Assembly (NCBI GenBank): GCA_019095985.1 | Contig: CM032663.1 | Coordinates: 18,203,649 to 18,267,648, forward strand | Direction of reading: 5' to 3' | Origin: Streblospio benedicti | Lineage: Eukaryota > Annelida > Polychaeta > Spionida > Spionidae | Length of the DNA: 64,000 nt | In this document: piece after piece, positions 43,404 to 54,239 of the stretch | Layout of the letters: each line of letters opens with the position of its first letter | Position numbering within the stretch: position 1 is the first letter of the stretch | The notes under the pieces: model-generated | Databases searched by the model: none | The model's input: the letters and a program-made list of their open reading frames with translations, nothing else | Told to the model about the DNA's origin: nothing | Made by a program: the position numbers and the translations under genes

Positions 43404-43414
43404 TTATATAGGGA
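43404..43414 (-). promoter_or_regulatory. possible TATA-like core promoter element
   Basis: The minus strand reads CCTATATAAGGAG about 455 bp upstream of ATG 42949. The position fits a transcription start for the unknown membrane protein gene with a 5' UTR of about 420 bp. Only the motif supports it. Confidence 0.3.
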
Positions 43415-44209
43415 AGTCCAGATGACAGCAACACAGCTCCATTTAAGGCCAGTGTTGTGTAATATTTATATGTAAATGTAGGTAGGCGAGGATTATCATT
43501 GACGTCTATCACACAACAGGGCACATAAGTAATCCTAACAATGGTATCAGAAGTCTCGGTGTTTAATCCACACTGCTAACAGTGACAATCCTATGTACAT
43601 AATTTGTATCCCTGTGTGTGTCCTTCATTTCTCATTCATCGTGAGTCAAAACACCGGCCATACTGCCTGGCCCAGCCCACTGCTCATCACCAGGAGCACA
43701 GCTTTCCTGTTATCATATGGCACAGTCTAATAATCGCTGCAGCAGGGGTGGTAGCTATCCATGAATTCACTCACTTGGCACAAAATCTGTTCGCTGTTTG
43801 ATTGCTTCATAATCAATGAAAATATTCATATGCATATATTTTTCTTCAATCAAGAGTGCAGCCTGTGGTTTAAGACGAGTCATTATATATGAAAACTGCT
43901 TCAAGGCACTGTGCCATCATCTGACCATAAACGTATTCATTGCATAATTACACATTCACTGATTTTTACAGCACCGATCCAATACAGGGAAACGGAAAAA
44001 GAACATAAATTAGCAAACATCAAACCAAGTACATTTGAGAAATCAAATGATAGTTTAACTCTAATATCAATTATATTCATTCAGTAAATATTAAAGACAT
44101 GTTACAATTCATTGGTGCTTTTTATCTGATCTGCATTATTTGTATGACAAAATGATATCTGACTATTCAACTCTTGTAACATAAATGTATTAGGTTATAC
44201 ACTTACAAT

Positions 44210-44425
44210 TTACTCAGTATCATTGGCACATACACATATTTCTTTATCCCCCAAAATAAACACCCAATGGGCATTTTTATCTATTTTTTGCTCTAAACCA
44301 GAAACTTCTAATATATCGTTTACATTGTTTGGCCTATACATATCTAACGGTAGGTCCAATGAAGCAGTGTGTACTTCTGTATAGTAAATAGGATGAGTTT
44401 GCTCAACACTTATCCTCTTCTTCAA
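44210..44425 (-). CDS. candidate terminal exon, unrecognised
   Basis: Acceptor ATGCAATAACAG, then an open frame of 72 codons to the stop at 44210: LKKRISVEQTHPIYYTEVHT, LPLDMYRPNNVNDILEVSG, NAHWVFILGDKEICVCAND. Composition and the splice-like border look coding, but no partner exon is certain. A minus-strand frame at 44913-44645, ending at AAG|GTTAAT, is a possible upstream exon. No family recognised. Confidence 0.35.
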   Translation of the reverse strand: MKKRISVEQTHPIYYTEVHTASLDLPLDMYRPNNVNDILEVSGLEQKIDKNAHWVFILGDKEICVCANDTE

Positions 44426-44740
44426 CTGTTATTGCATAAAAAACTATTACTTCTTGGTCTCCATACAAAATGCAAATCCTACTACAATGTATACTGGATT
44501 TATAGATCTTTCACTTGAATGTTTTAGCAACTATATCACAATATTAGACAATATGTGCATCAATGCATAGGTCATGCGTTTGACTGCGACAATCATGTGT
44601 GGTGCCAGTCGTATTACGATACCATCCAGTTAACTAAAGGTTAATTAACCTTTACTGTGTACACTGTGTACTTCAACAAAACTAGATTGAAAGTGCTCAG
44701 AAAGCACGTGGTTAGAACAACGTTGATCATGGCCATGCAG

Positions 44741-45423
44741 AACGAGACCACTCTACACCCCTGTAATGATATTTTAAGATTTAAAGGATTTCTGCAGTAT
44801 TTTATGTTAGTCCTTACACAGTTACGCCCCCAGCAGAGTGCGATCTCTTTGAAGTTTGGCCTTTTCGTGGAAGTGGCAGGTGAGCTAGGCTTGTTATCTC
44901 TCGCAAAATGCACATTTTAGCCTAAGTTTGTTCCCAAAATACGTTGCTGGCGGACTCGAATCTTAATATTCTGAAATGCCATTCTACATGAAAAAACGTT
45001 TTTAAAGAGCTATCTTGTACTAAAAATATGTGTCCACACCGATTAAGTTTGTTATTCATGCGACTAGTACCGGAAGTTATCTAGGTCAGATTTCTTATAA
45101 TGTGTTTAAATGGGGAAAGCTGTTAGAAATAGCCAAAGTTACAAAATATATTTGCTTTTTTCAGACCATGCGCACCGACCAAAAAGATTGATATTTTGAT
45201 ATATTGTAGACAAGATGTTAAACTTACGATTAAGACGCTTTCTGAGATGTGTCCCGATGGACGCATTTTTGCAAATTTAAAACCAAACATTGAGAATGTT
45301 CAGGAGAATGATTTTTACTGGTGTCTAAGTTCGCAGAATCATAAGTTTTTGGTACTTAAGAAAAATCAATATGTGAAACCACAATCTGAAACTCCAAACG
45401 TCGACGTTTCCAACAGTATATAA
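44741..45423 (+). CDS. candidate two-exon gene, unrecognised
   Basis: The putative first exon, from about 44741, encodes MAMQNETTLHPCNDILRFKG and LKFGLFVEVA, with a strong donor GCAG|GTGAGC at about 44880. The putative second exon follows the acceptor TTTTTTCAG at about 45162 and encodes KKIDILIYCRQDVKL, MCPDGRIFANLKPN, and NDFYWCLSSQNHKFLVLKK to TAA 45421-45423. The phases across these two sites do not agree: one base left over from the first exon, while the second begins in a phase needing two. One border is therefore wrong or the pieces belong to different genes. The second piece is the more convincing. Confidence 0.35.
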
Positions 45424-45625
45424 TATGTAGGGGCAGTATCAAAATTTAAGAGTGTATTTTAAGAAACTATGGGACTGTACCAGTTTTTTTGTAGCGTTTT
45501 TCTCGCATATATTTTTTTCATTTTAGAATTATTGATTTTTCATAGAGTACTGTGTTTTGGGGGCTTTATGTTTGTATTGGCAAGATGTGTATGTAATCAA
45601 ACCATTAAAGCAGAAAAGTCTTATT

Positions 45626-47257
45626 GCGTCGCTTCAGCTCAGCTGCTGAAGCAAGCATTGTGTTTCATGTTTTTGTAACTAACTAACTAACTAACTAACT
45701 ATGTATGTATGTCTCCAGACAAGCTAGAGCTTTAACCGTTGCACCGATTTCATTCAAACTTTACACGACTATGAGGTATGAGGCAACACCGAAGTGATTC
45801 GATTTTGGGCACTCTGCCAATGAAATTTTGCTTTCTAAAAGCACTTTTATGACATTTTCAATGATATTCAATGTACTTAGCCAGCAAAAAAATCAATATT
45901 CCAACCAAGCAGCAAAATTGATTATTGGATTTGAAACTGATACTGATTATCATCTGTTATTCAATACTATTATATGGCAACAAAAATCTTTTTGCTGGAT
46001 ATATTGATTCTGATTCATTCTGATGTTTTCTCCTCAAATTCATTTATTCTTTGATTGTAAAGTATACATTATTTCAGTATACACGTATATCTTAATTGCC
46101 CATGAGTCAATGTCGTTCTAGCGACGCAGTGTTCTTTGATCACTTTTGATCTAGTTTGATGCGTGATTCATCCTACATCTGTTCTTGGCCATTGGATTGC
46201 AGATGCTTTCTAAACATGGCTAAAGTAAATAGCTATTGACCTTGAGTCTGCATTAATACCAAATCATGTTAATCTGATATTAACATTATACCAATTTGAT
46301 CATCATGTTTCAAACAGAATTGAAACTATGGAGGAAAAATGAGATAGACAATAATTAAAATGGCTCTCTGGAAGGTAAACTTTAATTGGCAAAGAGCCAA
46401 AATTGGACACTGTTGATGTTCTCAGGGCATGTAAGTATTTTACCAAGTTAGGATGTTTTCTTACTACATGTAGCATTAGCAAAGCTATTGCAGAAAATGT
46501 TGAAAATGGCCTTGTAGAAAGCACAGTTTAATTGGCAAAGTGCCCAAAATCAAATCATTTCGTTGTCACGTCATACCACTTAGGGAGTGTTCATAGAGTA
46601 CTGGGGGTGGGGGGAAGGGAAAATTAGGGGGCGGACCAGAAAATCGGGGCTGTTAGGATGCAGTCACCACTACAATTCAATCGATGTAAAGCCCAGTCTA
46701 CACAGCCGCACGGCAAGTATAATACTGTGGGTTTATGATCGCCGTACAGTGGCCATCCGTTGCTGTGGGTTTTCCGCATTACAACTACTGATGGTCCAAG
46801 GACATAGGTGGTGATTCAATCATCACTCTAAGTGTTAGATCAGCACCCTAGTGTTTAGCACCCCACCCTGAGTGTTAAAAACATGGAGGACACACGACCA
46901 GCTGTCAAAACTTTCAGAATACACAGAACATGTCATATTGCTTCCATACAAGCATATATTTGTTCAGCCACTGAGCATAACCTTTAAACCGGGGAGTGGG
47001 GGTGAGGATCAGAAAAGTTTCACCTATGCCAAGGGGGAGGAACATAGAAGTTTCAACCATGCCAGGCAATGGTAGTCCAAGAAAAGTTTCAACCTTTGAG
47101 TTTGGAAAATTACTGAACCTCTCCTGCAGTACTTTATGAACATAGTGTAAAGTTTGAATGGAATCGGTTCATCAGTAAATGCTCTAGCTCGTCCAGAGAC
47201 AAACATATAACAATAGAAATGAAACAAACAAAAGGCTTTGCTTCAGCTGCTAAAGCA
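45626..47257. repeat. large inverted-repeat element interrupted by another element
   Basis: The left arm (about 45626-45840) includes GTCGCTTCAGC, CTCCAGACAAGCTAGAGC, CACCGATTTCATTCAAACTT and GATTTTGGGCACTCTGCCAA. The right arm is its reverse complement in two parts, 46527-46577 and 47142-47257. Between those parts lies a 565-bp insert with its own ends, GTTCATAGAGTACTG and CAGTACTTTATGAAC. (TAAC)n at 45677-45700 sits in the left arm. No coding frame for a transposase was recognised. Confidence 0.6.
46578..47141. repeat. insert with GTTCATARAGTACTG inverted ends
   Basis: The left end GTTCATAGAGTACTGGGGGT and right end CTGCAGTACTTTATGAAC are inverted over about 15 bp. Both borders are G-rich inside. 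It splits the right arm of the surrounding inverted repeat and contains the repeat 46900-46985 shared with 31421-31495. Probably a non-autonomous DNA element. Confidence 0.5.
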
Positions 47258-48861
47258 ACGCAAAAATCATCCCAATCGAATCGTATGTTTGAATCACAGA
47301 ACACTCGATCATTAAAAAAAATATTGTCATTAACCATGTTATTTACGTATTTAACTGTAAACCACTTCTCTTTTCAACACTACTAGTTGCAGTCACGTAT
47401 TTAATTTTCAAAATTACACTCTATCACTTTCTTAAATAGTTTTTAAAAATATGTACGGGAATGACAACCGATTTTGCCCTACTTTATAAATGCATTAAGC
47501 ACTCAGTACAGTAAGCCTACTAACACTGTATGAGACAAACGTTTTTCTTAAACCCATACAATTGTCAATACTGATACACAGTCTGTATCATAATCACAGC
47601 ACATAAACACGACTGCCTCATTTCAGGCCCCCAACACGTGTGTTTGAGAGATGCACATGTTGCGATTTCAAGCCCTTGTTAACGTTAGACATACATTATC
47701 AGAAAGGTCCATACATTTCATTGTCTTTCACCAATCCCCAGGAATTGTAATTGAATACGTTGGTTGATTTTGATTGATTGATGTTCTTCAGGAACTAATG
47801 TTCCTACTTCCTAGGATAGCACATGAATATATTTACTGCTTATTTCCAATGTGGTCCTGTTTGTTTGGCAGGTTAAGTAACCAACTGAGCCAAGGTTGTG
47901 TGGAGGGATCACTCTAGCTATTGTTTTCAAACTAGGTAAGTTCTTTTACGTGCAGATGGATGACTGTCCTCTACACGGGACACGCCTTTTAACGAGGCTT
48001 CCGAACCTCACGCTTGGTGTCGCCACCATCTAGTTGTAACATTATGCTGTGACAACACGCTTCACGCCGGGGTCAGGGTTCTGAGAATCCGCTATTGTCG
48101 CCAATAATAGTGTCATTTTTGCTGCAGCGATAAAAGGTGAATTTACCGTGGCGTCAATGGGCACCAAATGTTCACGAAATAGCTGCTTCTTTGGAGGGTT
48201 ACTTTATACTCATTGTTCCTTTAATCTGTGTTTTTTCTATGTCTACAGATTCTCACAAACTTTATCTAAACATCCATTCCAAATACTTATGCAATATGGC
48301 ATAAAATCAATTAAATATTAGTCTGAGAACTTTGGTCTTCGTTATGATCACCCCAAAAGTAGCCAAAGTGAACCCGAAATCCTGAAAAACCCTATAGGGT
48401 GAACCTCATTCATATTTGGTATGTATATAAAAAATTGGTATACTTTACCGGCCACCTATAAAAGAAAAAGATTAACAACCGGCCAAACACACATTTTGCT
48501 GACCAAACATCAACTGTAAAATACTGCAGTCACGCAGCCTTCATCGGGACAGTACATGCCTATACAATGTTTCATTTTATACACAACTCTCTTCTTTTCA
48601 CTGCCTTTATTTCCAAAATCAAAACAATAATAATACTATAAAACTAGTTTTCGAGATCTTTAGTCTCCTTTTCAATAACAACTAATGAAATTAAATTAAT
48701 GAACTTACATATCAATAGCTATGTCAAATTTACAAAAATCCCCTCAAGTATTTTACATTATTAAATTTCTATTTTGTATTTTAACACTCTATATAAATCT
48801 ATCTTCTTTAAACTAAAACTATATTGTTAAATTCATTACAATTGAACCAACTACACAATAA
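47258..48861. other. no gene seen; one SINE copy
   Basis: AT-rich sequence up to the second N run. 47867-48055 is a SINE copy (separate entry). No coding exon was recognised. Confidence 0.5.
47867..48055 (-). repeat. SINE copy, partial
   Basis: Same core as 15107-15546: GTGGAGGGATCAC, GTTTTCAAACTAGGT, CACGGGACACGCCTTTTAA, GAGGCTTCCGAACCTC and CGCCACCATCTAG. The tail is not evident. Confidence 0.75.
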
Positions 48862-48961
48862 NNNNNNNNNNNNNNNNNNNNNNNNNNNNNNNNNNNNNNN
48901 NNNNNNNNNNNNNNNNNNNNNNNNNNNNNNNNNNNNNNNNNNNNNNNNNNNNNNNNNNNNN
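48862..48961. other. assembly gap (100 N)
   Basis: Exactly 100 N, size unknown. It lies just beyond the 3' end of the DNMT3-like gene. Confidence 0.99.
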
Positions 48962-50280
48962 AATAATGTTACATAGTTAATTCTTATCAGCAGGAAAAAA
49001 AAAACAATATAAGACGGAGACCAGTTCAGTGTTCAAGCAAGAGATAAAAAAACTTTCTCATCTTAATGATGCTACAGATACTAATTATTACTTAACTAAA
49101 ACAAACAAAAAAACTTAAAATATTACATTCAAATTAAATCTAGCTTTTCATTTGAAAGATAAGGTAAAAATTTTACTCATCAGTCATCACTTTACTGAGA
49201 TCCTAATATATTTCAATAACTTTCAGTTTAATTTTACATTTGAAAATAATTCTTATACAAGTCAATTTCGTTTTATAAGTGGTATATATTTTCTATGCAT
49301 GTATTGTTCTTTTAGCTGCATATTTCATACACACATGTCAAAAATGAACCAATGATTATTCAAATATACAATGCTCTTAATTCATGCAAGTCGTTTGTCT
49401 GAATATTTAAAAAGGGTCTCAAGGTGTTTCTATGTTTTTAGAATGAAAAATTGCTTCAGAGGTGCTAGAATATGTTTCACAACTGGTACACTCCAGGCTT
49501 GTCCAATCAGTTTCTGCCGACGAGTAATTGGAATATTGCCAATATCGGTGAAATGCTCTGGAAATCCAAACACCCTAAAAAAAACTTTAAAAAAAACTTT
49601 AAATAATAAACAATTAATTAAATGAACTGATTGAAGGTACACAAGACATTTTTCCCATCATTTTTACCTTTCTAACTCTGATATCCATACAGTGTCACCT
49701 CCTGTTGAAGTCGTGAAAGGAAATATATAATCCTTGCTTCCTTCCAAAAGAGAATTCGATCTAGTGGTGACTGTGCGCACTTTTGCAACCTGAAGGGCAA
49801 AAATGCCTATGATTTTATATCATGTCTAAAGCAAACAATCCTGTAGTAAATTTAGGATTGGCTCAATTTGCACCCAACATTTCAAATGATAGATTTGTCA
49901 TAAATATGAAAATTACAAAAGCTATATTTTCAAAGTTCACAAGTTACTTTAAAATCAATTGCAATGCAGTTATTAATTCATTCTAAATGACTGGCATTAC
50001 CTTAGCTGTTCGTGTTGGCATAAGATGATTGGAGAGATGTTGCGACTGATCCGGTCACATTTAATTCAGCAGCTCTACAATTTAAGATAATCTTTTATTC
50101 CTTGTTTCCAAATAACATACAGTTAAATTAAAATTCGAACAATTGGTTAACCTGCATACTTGCCTGTATAATCTTGGAATGTTTCCCCAGAAATAACGAG
50201 CTCTTTGCTGGGCCGAGAAATATTTGGCATCCCACATCGCTGGTTCACACTTCATGAAAATGTTTCACATATTAATATTA

Positions 50281-50535
50281 TACAACCAGCTGAATTTCAA
50301 TGTAAAAACAGTCAAATTCACTTTCTATTCCAGACACTATGCTGATTGATTTTAGTTTGTACATAGACGAAAGTCATTCCATTGCAAACGCTTTATTGTG
50401 CTAAGAATGTACAAACTAAAATGACATGCAGTATTGTTTTATACAACGAGCCGCCTTGCGCATGCGCGGCAATACCAATCTAATGTACGATGTACTATAA
50501 CCATCTACAACCAGCTGAATTTCAATGTAAAAACA
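50281..50535. repeat. 30-bp exact direct repeat bracketing a hairpin
   Basis: The 30-bp sequence beginning TACAACCAGCTGAATTTCAA is present exactly at 50281-50310 and 50506-50535. Between them, 50350-50364 (TTTTAGTTTGTACAT) and 50407-50421 form a perfect 15-bp inverted repeat. It lies in a DNMT3-like intron. Confidence 0.85.
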
Positions 50536-51564
50536 TTACTGTAAAAGTCAACTCTCTACATTGACAAATTTACAACTCTCTGGACTGTTGGATGATTGTA
50601 CACCTTATGGTTTTTCTTCTCGTATTGTACTGACCCAAGTAATTAACATGAGACCCCATACTAATCAATCATCAAATAATTTTTACTTCATTTCAAAATT
50701 GTGAAAATAAAAACAATATAAAACCTACCTCTAAAAATCTTGAAATAGTACTTTTAACCTCCCTTGGCATAAATGTAACATTCTCAAACATCCAGAATAG
50801 ATGATGATCTTTATTGTTGTGCTGCACTGCAGTGAGGATACGAAAGAAATCCAAGAACAGTAGCCCAGTTCCACCTATGAAATTTTTAATATAAAATATT
50901 GAAAAATATCTACTGCTATTATCAGAGAATGATAATTCCCTTGTCTATTGTTCATATGAAAAACTAATGATAAAAACCTTGAAGGAGCATATTATAATAA
51001 TATATTTTATACTCCCATATTTATGTTACTTATATGATCTTATATATGTTATGCACAATATAAAAAAATTGCCTACCTTACACTGATTACACATCCCACC
51101 TGTCAACATTGGATGCTGACCAACAATGTTTTCTTGTAAACCACATGCAATACATACATCTAAAAAAATGTTATCTTTTCGTAAGTTTGAAATATACATG
51201 TCACACATGCAGAGCAAATTTACTTTGTACAAATACATATTTCACTTCAATAACTATAAACATTTAACAGACTTAACAAAATTTACCTTCTATTTTTATT
51301 TTTCCCGCAGTGACTAATCCAATAGCATCCTCTGGAACAAAAAAAAATGTGATATGGAAGTGAATATAGGCTTGTTAAAATTTAACGATACAACCAATTA
51401 TATAAAGTAGACCATGAATACACAGTCAATCACGTCATTGATGCTCCATCATTCAACTACCAGTGGAGCATGCAGTACTTCTGAGTATAAAGCAATGTGA
51501 TGATCACAAACTTAAACAACTCCCTGTTGTGCCGTCTTTTATAATCAACTCTCATCTAGGCCCC

Positions 51565-51632
51565 AAATTTGATTCAAACTCGTAACCTTCAGGTCATACA
51601 CCATATTATATCTACTCAGCCATGACTGTCTA
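51565..51632 (-). repeat. tRNA-derived SINE head
   Basis: The minus strand has GTCATGGCTGAGTAGATA (A-box-like) and TACGAGTTTGAATCAAAT (B-box-like) at tRNA spacing. No complete cloverleaf is apparent. Intronic in the DNMT3-like gene. Confidence 0.5.
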
Positions 51633-51683
51633 TTATCAAATTTTCCTTGCCATCGGGAACGGCAAGTGTTCATTTCTCACCAT

Positions 51684-51782
51684 TACGGTCTACTCCTAAA
51701 AATCGGTCGCACACATTTTTGTTTGCGTAACAGCTAAAAAAAACAGCACGTGTGACCACTATTATTTTTAGGACTAGACCCT
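51684..51782. repeat. MITE with TCCTAAAAAT inverted ends
   Basis: The left end ACGGTCTACTCCTAAAAAT and the reverse complement of the right end, AGGGTCTAGTCCTAAAAAT, match. The copy is about 99 bp. A truncated relative is at 11183-11235. Confidence 0.75.
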
Positions 51783-52364
51783 TAATCTAGGTCTAATAAC
51801 GGGGAGTATACTCTTGACCTAGTTAGACGACTCGAGTGTTCCACTTTCCGTGGCCGCCTTGTAAACTCTAAACTCGAGTTGGAAAACTCGACACCCATGC
51901 CAACATTATCAGTATTTATAAATTTTCACTTACTTCGATCTAATACACTATTTTGCTTTTGAGGTGTTCGGATGGGATCATTTCTTTGCTTCTTATTGTG
52001 GTCATTCTTTTCTTCACTTAGTATTGAAAATTTATTATTCTTTCGCCTTAATTCTGAGTTTCTCATTCGTAATTGTTGGAAGTGGATTGTCTAAACCAAA
52101 ATAATATTTCATTATCCCAAGGTAAAAAACAACAAATGATTAATTTGAAGACAACATCTCTGCTTTTACCCTCCAGCATCAGGTAAAAACGATAAGCATT
52201 GTCTGTCACTTTCTGCAGAAAATCCACCTAATGCCCATTCCATTAAGTCAACATCAGTATCTCTAAATCCAGACCTTAAATTGCATTCCTAAAAAAAAAG
52301 ACTCACAACCAGTAAACTTCTAGAAATGGTTAAGAGAATAAGCAATGCATACATGTATCTAGCT

Positions 52365-52920
52365 CAGACGCGCGACGGACGGCTGACTCCTAGACGATGT
52401 TGGTTCCCTTACTACTCCTCGTTGTGTTAACTGGTACCCCACGTACAGGCCACCGTCTAGCGTACTGGGCGAATGCCTGGTGCCTAACAAGCCGGGTTTC
52501 ACGACGGGCCCCCACTCGGAAGGGGGACTTCGCACCGGTGCTGACACGCAACGATCAGGGCGTCCCCTTTACGAAGCCACGCGGTCCCAGGCGCGCAAGG
52601 AGTGGGTTCACCACCGGCTAGCCCCGTCAGATAAGTAAAGAAGGCCTATCCCCGAAGGAATAGGTTACCAGCCCCACGTGCTATCCGACTAGCGTCTACA
52701 AGGAAACTGAGCCCTAATGGCTGAATCTCAGTACTGTAGTGTACTGAGTCCTTAATCCTACAGTGGGCTTAAGAAGGCATAACAACAAGGTGTGTAACAA
52801 AGGGGATAATATACCTAGTCCAGTGCAACTTACATACAACTACTTTATACTCTGCGAGGTTGCTGCAACCTCGCGCACTGGAGACCTACTGAGAACTAGT
52901 TTCGTTACACAATTGGCATA
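52365..52920. repeat. GC-rich island of unknown origin with a strong hairpin
   Basis: 52365-52630 is far richer in G+C than its surroundings. On the minus strand it reads as an open frame without recognised motifs. 52630-52920 is moderately GC-rich and contains GCGAGGTTGCTGCAACCTCGC (52855-52875), an inverted repeat with 10-bp arms around one base. Complementary phrases TCCAGTGC and GCACTGGA bracket it. It may be the 5' region of a retroelement or a structured RNA; nothing firm can be said. Confidence 0.4.
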
Positions 52921-53022
52921 CATGTGTCAATGTGATACATAAAGTATCATTTATTAAACTATCACTAGGTGTAATCACTTGTTGATTTGGAAAAATGTGG
53001 GGTGCGTTCCCACCCACCGTAC

Positions 53023-53123
53023 CCCCCCCCCCTTCCGATGGCTCTGAGGAGTGTGGTTTTCATTACTTACACATATGATCTATGACAATATGATCATATG
53101 AGTGAAACCACAGGGGGGGGGCA
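53023..53123. repeat. palindromic element, poly-C/poly-G ended
   Basis: A left C run followed by TGTGGTTTTCATT...ACATATGATC is mirrored by GATCATATGAGTGAAACCACA and a G run. Imperfect inverted repeat, about 100 bp. Confidence 0.6.
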
Positions 53124-53124
53124 G

Positions 53125-53231
53125 AGACTAAAATAAATAAATGTCTTTGTTTCACACCTCGAGTGTTGTAAACACTCATGTTAAAACACTCGAGGTGTGA
53201 AACAAAAACATTTTCTAATGTATTTTAGTCT
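53125..53231. repeat. MITE with ~45-bp inverted ends
   Basis: AGACTAAAATA...TTTGTTTCACACCTCGAGTG on the left is matched in reverse complement on the right, leaving a short centre. It directly follows the previous palindrome. Confidence 0.8.
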
Positions 53232-53336
53232 ATAATTTGCCCCGGTGAGTCAAACCTGTTTTCTTTCACTTGTCATGAGGACATAAAGACTTTGCCGTTG
53301 TACCTCATCCCCAATTGTGGTGATCAGAGAACTAAG

Positions 53337-53528
53337 TACGTTAGAACCTCTCCATTAGGACCCTCTTTGTGACCAGTGTTGTGTGGTCTCACTACAGAGG
53401 TGGTCTCTGTACAGAGGTTTATTCTGGTAGCCGTATCTCAGAGCCGTATGAAGGTTTGGGCGGTGAAAAGTGGTCCTATCATAGAGGCGGTCTCAATAGA
53501 GGTGGTCTTAATTGGAGGTTCTACTGTA
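53337..53528. repeat. TACAGTAGAACCTC-family MITE, copy 2
   Basis: Starts TACGTTAGAACCTCTCCATT and ends TTGGAGGTTCTACTGTA. The interior matches the interrupted copy at 2771-3803. A more diverged relative follows at about 53573-53690 (GACCACCGCTATAATAAGAC). Confidence 0.85.
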
Positions 53529-53828
53529 TATGCTTGCTCGTTGTGGCAAGACGCATTAAGTAGAGCCTTCACAATACCTCTCTGCCTCTAGGGACCACCG
53601 CTATAATAAGACCATTTTCCGTGACCGCATGGCGTTTACCGCCTTTACGGAGACACCACTGCGATCGAACCTCCTTAAATCGATCACCTCTGTGAAGACC
53701 ACTTACGGCTAGTCGCCAACTTATTTTCATACAGCTTCATGAATGCCCATCTGTACGATTACGCCTTTTCTCCACATTGATTATGCCTATCACTGAGGTG
53801 AAAGGCTTGGAGAAGACACGTTATATAC

Positions 53829-54061
53829 CTCGATTCCAGCGACTTTAATGGCGGTCCAATGTGTTCGGATTTCTTTCTGTCCCTAAATCCTAGATCATCT
53901 TCGGATTTAAAACCGGATTCATTACTCTGCTCAGGTATTCGCCTTGTTGAACATTTCCTTTTCCCAAGTTTGCGCATATTGCAGTTGGTTAAATTGGTTA
54001 AACTCTGAATTAATATATTTGACCCCGGTAGTATGATCGAAACCGTATGATCTAACCTCAT
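53829..54061 (-). CDS. candidate first coding exon, unrecognised
   Basis: ATG at 54061 opens a frame ending at ATCGAG|GTATAT (53829), phase 2. It encodes MRLDHTVSIILPGSN, NMRKLGKRKCSTRRIP and SEDDLGFRDRKKSEH. It lies 1.5 kb upstream of the DNMT3-like exons on the same strand and could be its N-terminal exon, but a PWWP exon would still be missing and the link is unproven. Confidence 0.3.
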
Positions 54062-54239
54062 GTTGCGCTCTCAACTCATATGTGCTTTATGGGATAAGGA
54101 ACACCGTGTGTGGATCGCTTTAGATAAAACACCCACATCTTAGGGAGCTGTCATTATTTGTGAAGGGGAGGGGGCGGTCAGAATGGGGGTGGGGGTGAAG
54201 AATTTCAGTGCAAGGACTTTGAGGCTCCCATATCACTGT

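Larger units (their letters stand above)
49430..52288 (-). pseudogene. DNMT3-like: DNMT3-type DNA (cytosine-5) methyltransferase, incomplete and probably decaying
   Basis: Exons on the minus strand: 52288-52170 (end of PWWP region, LMEWALGGF), 52090-51934 (linker), 51331-51287 (GKIKIE), 51159-51077 (start of ADD zinc domain, CIACGLQ...GGMCNQCK), 50874-50729 (GTGLLFLDFF...FWMFENV, motif with catalytic Glu), 50249-50164 or 50160 (SAQQRARYFWGNIP), 50045 or 50074-50001, 49789-49668 (VRTVTTRSNS), and 49574-49430 (VFGFPEHFTDIGN, stop 49430-49432). Family members have about 170 further residues between the ADD start and GTG: the rest of ADD, the SAM-binding motif I and the Pro-Cys catalytic loop. 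Only 202 non-coding bases separate those exons here. Phases also clash at 52170/52090 and 51077/50874, and the exon near 50001-50074 reads through only with a one-base frame change. As assembled it cannot make an active enzyme. An assembly collapse would look the same. Confidence 0.65.

Noticed and set aside
43604-43801. 65-codon plus-strand frame as a gene
   Set aside because: It lies in the presumed promoter/5' region of the minus-strand gene and has no recognisable motif or splice context.
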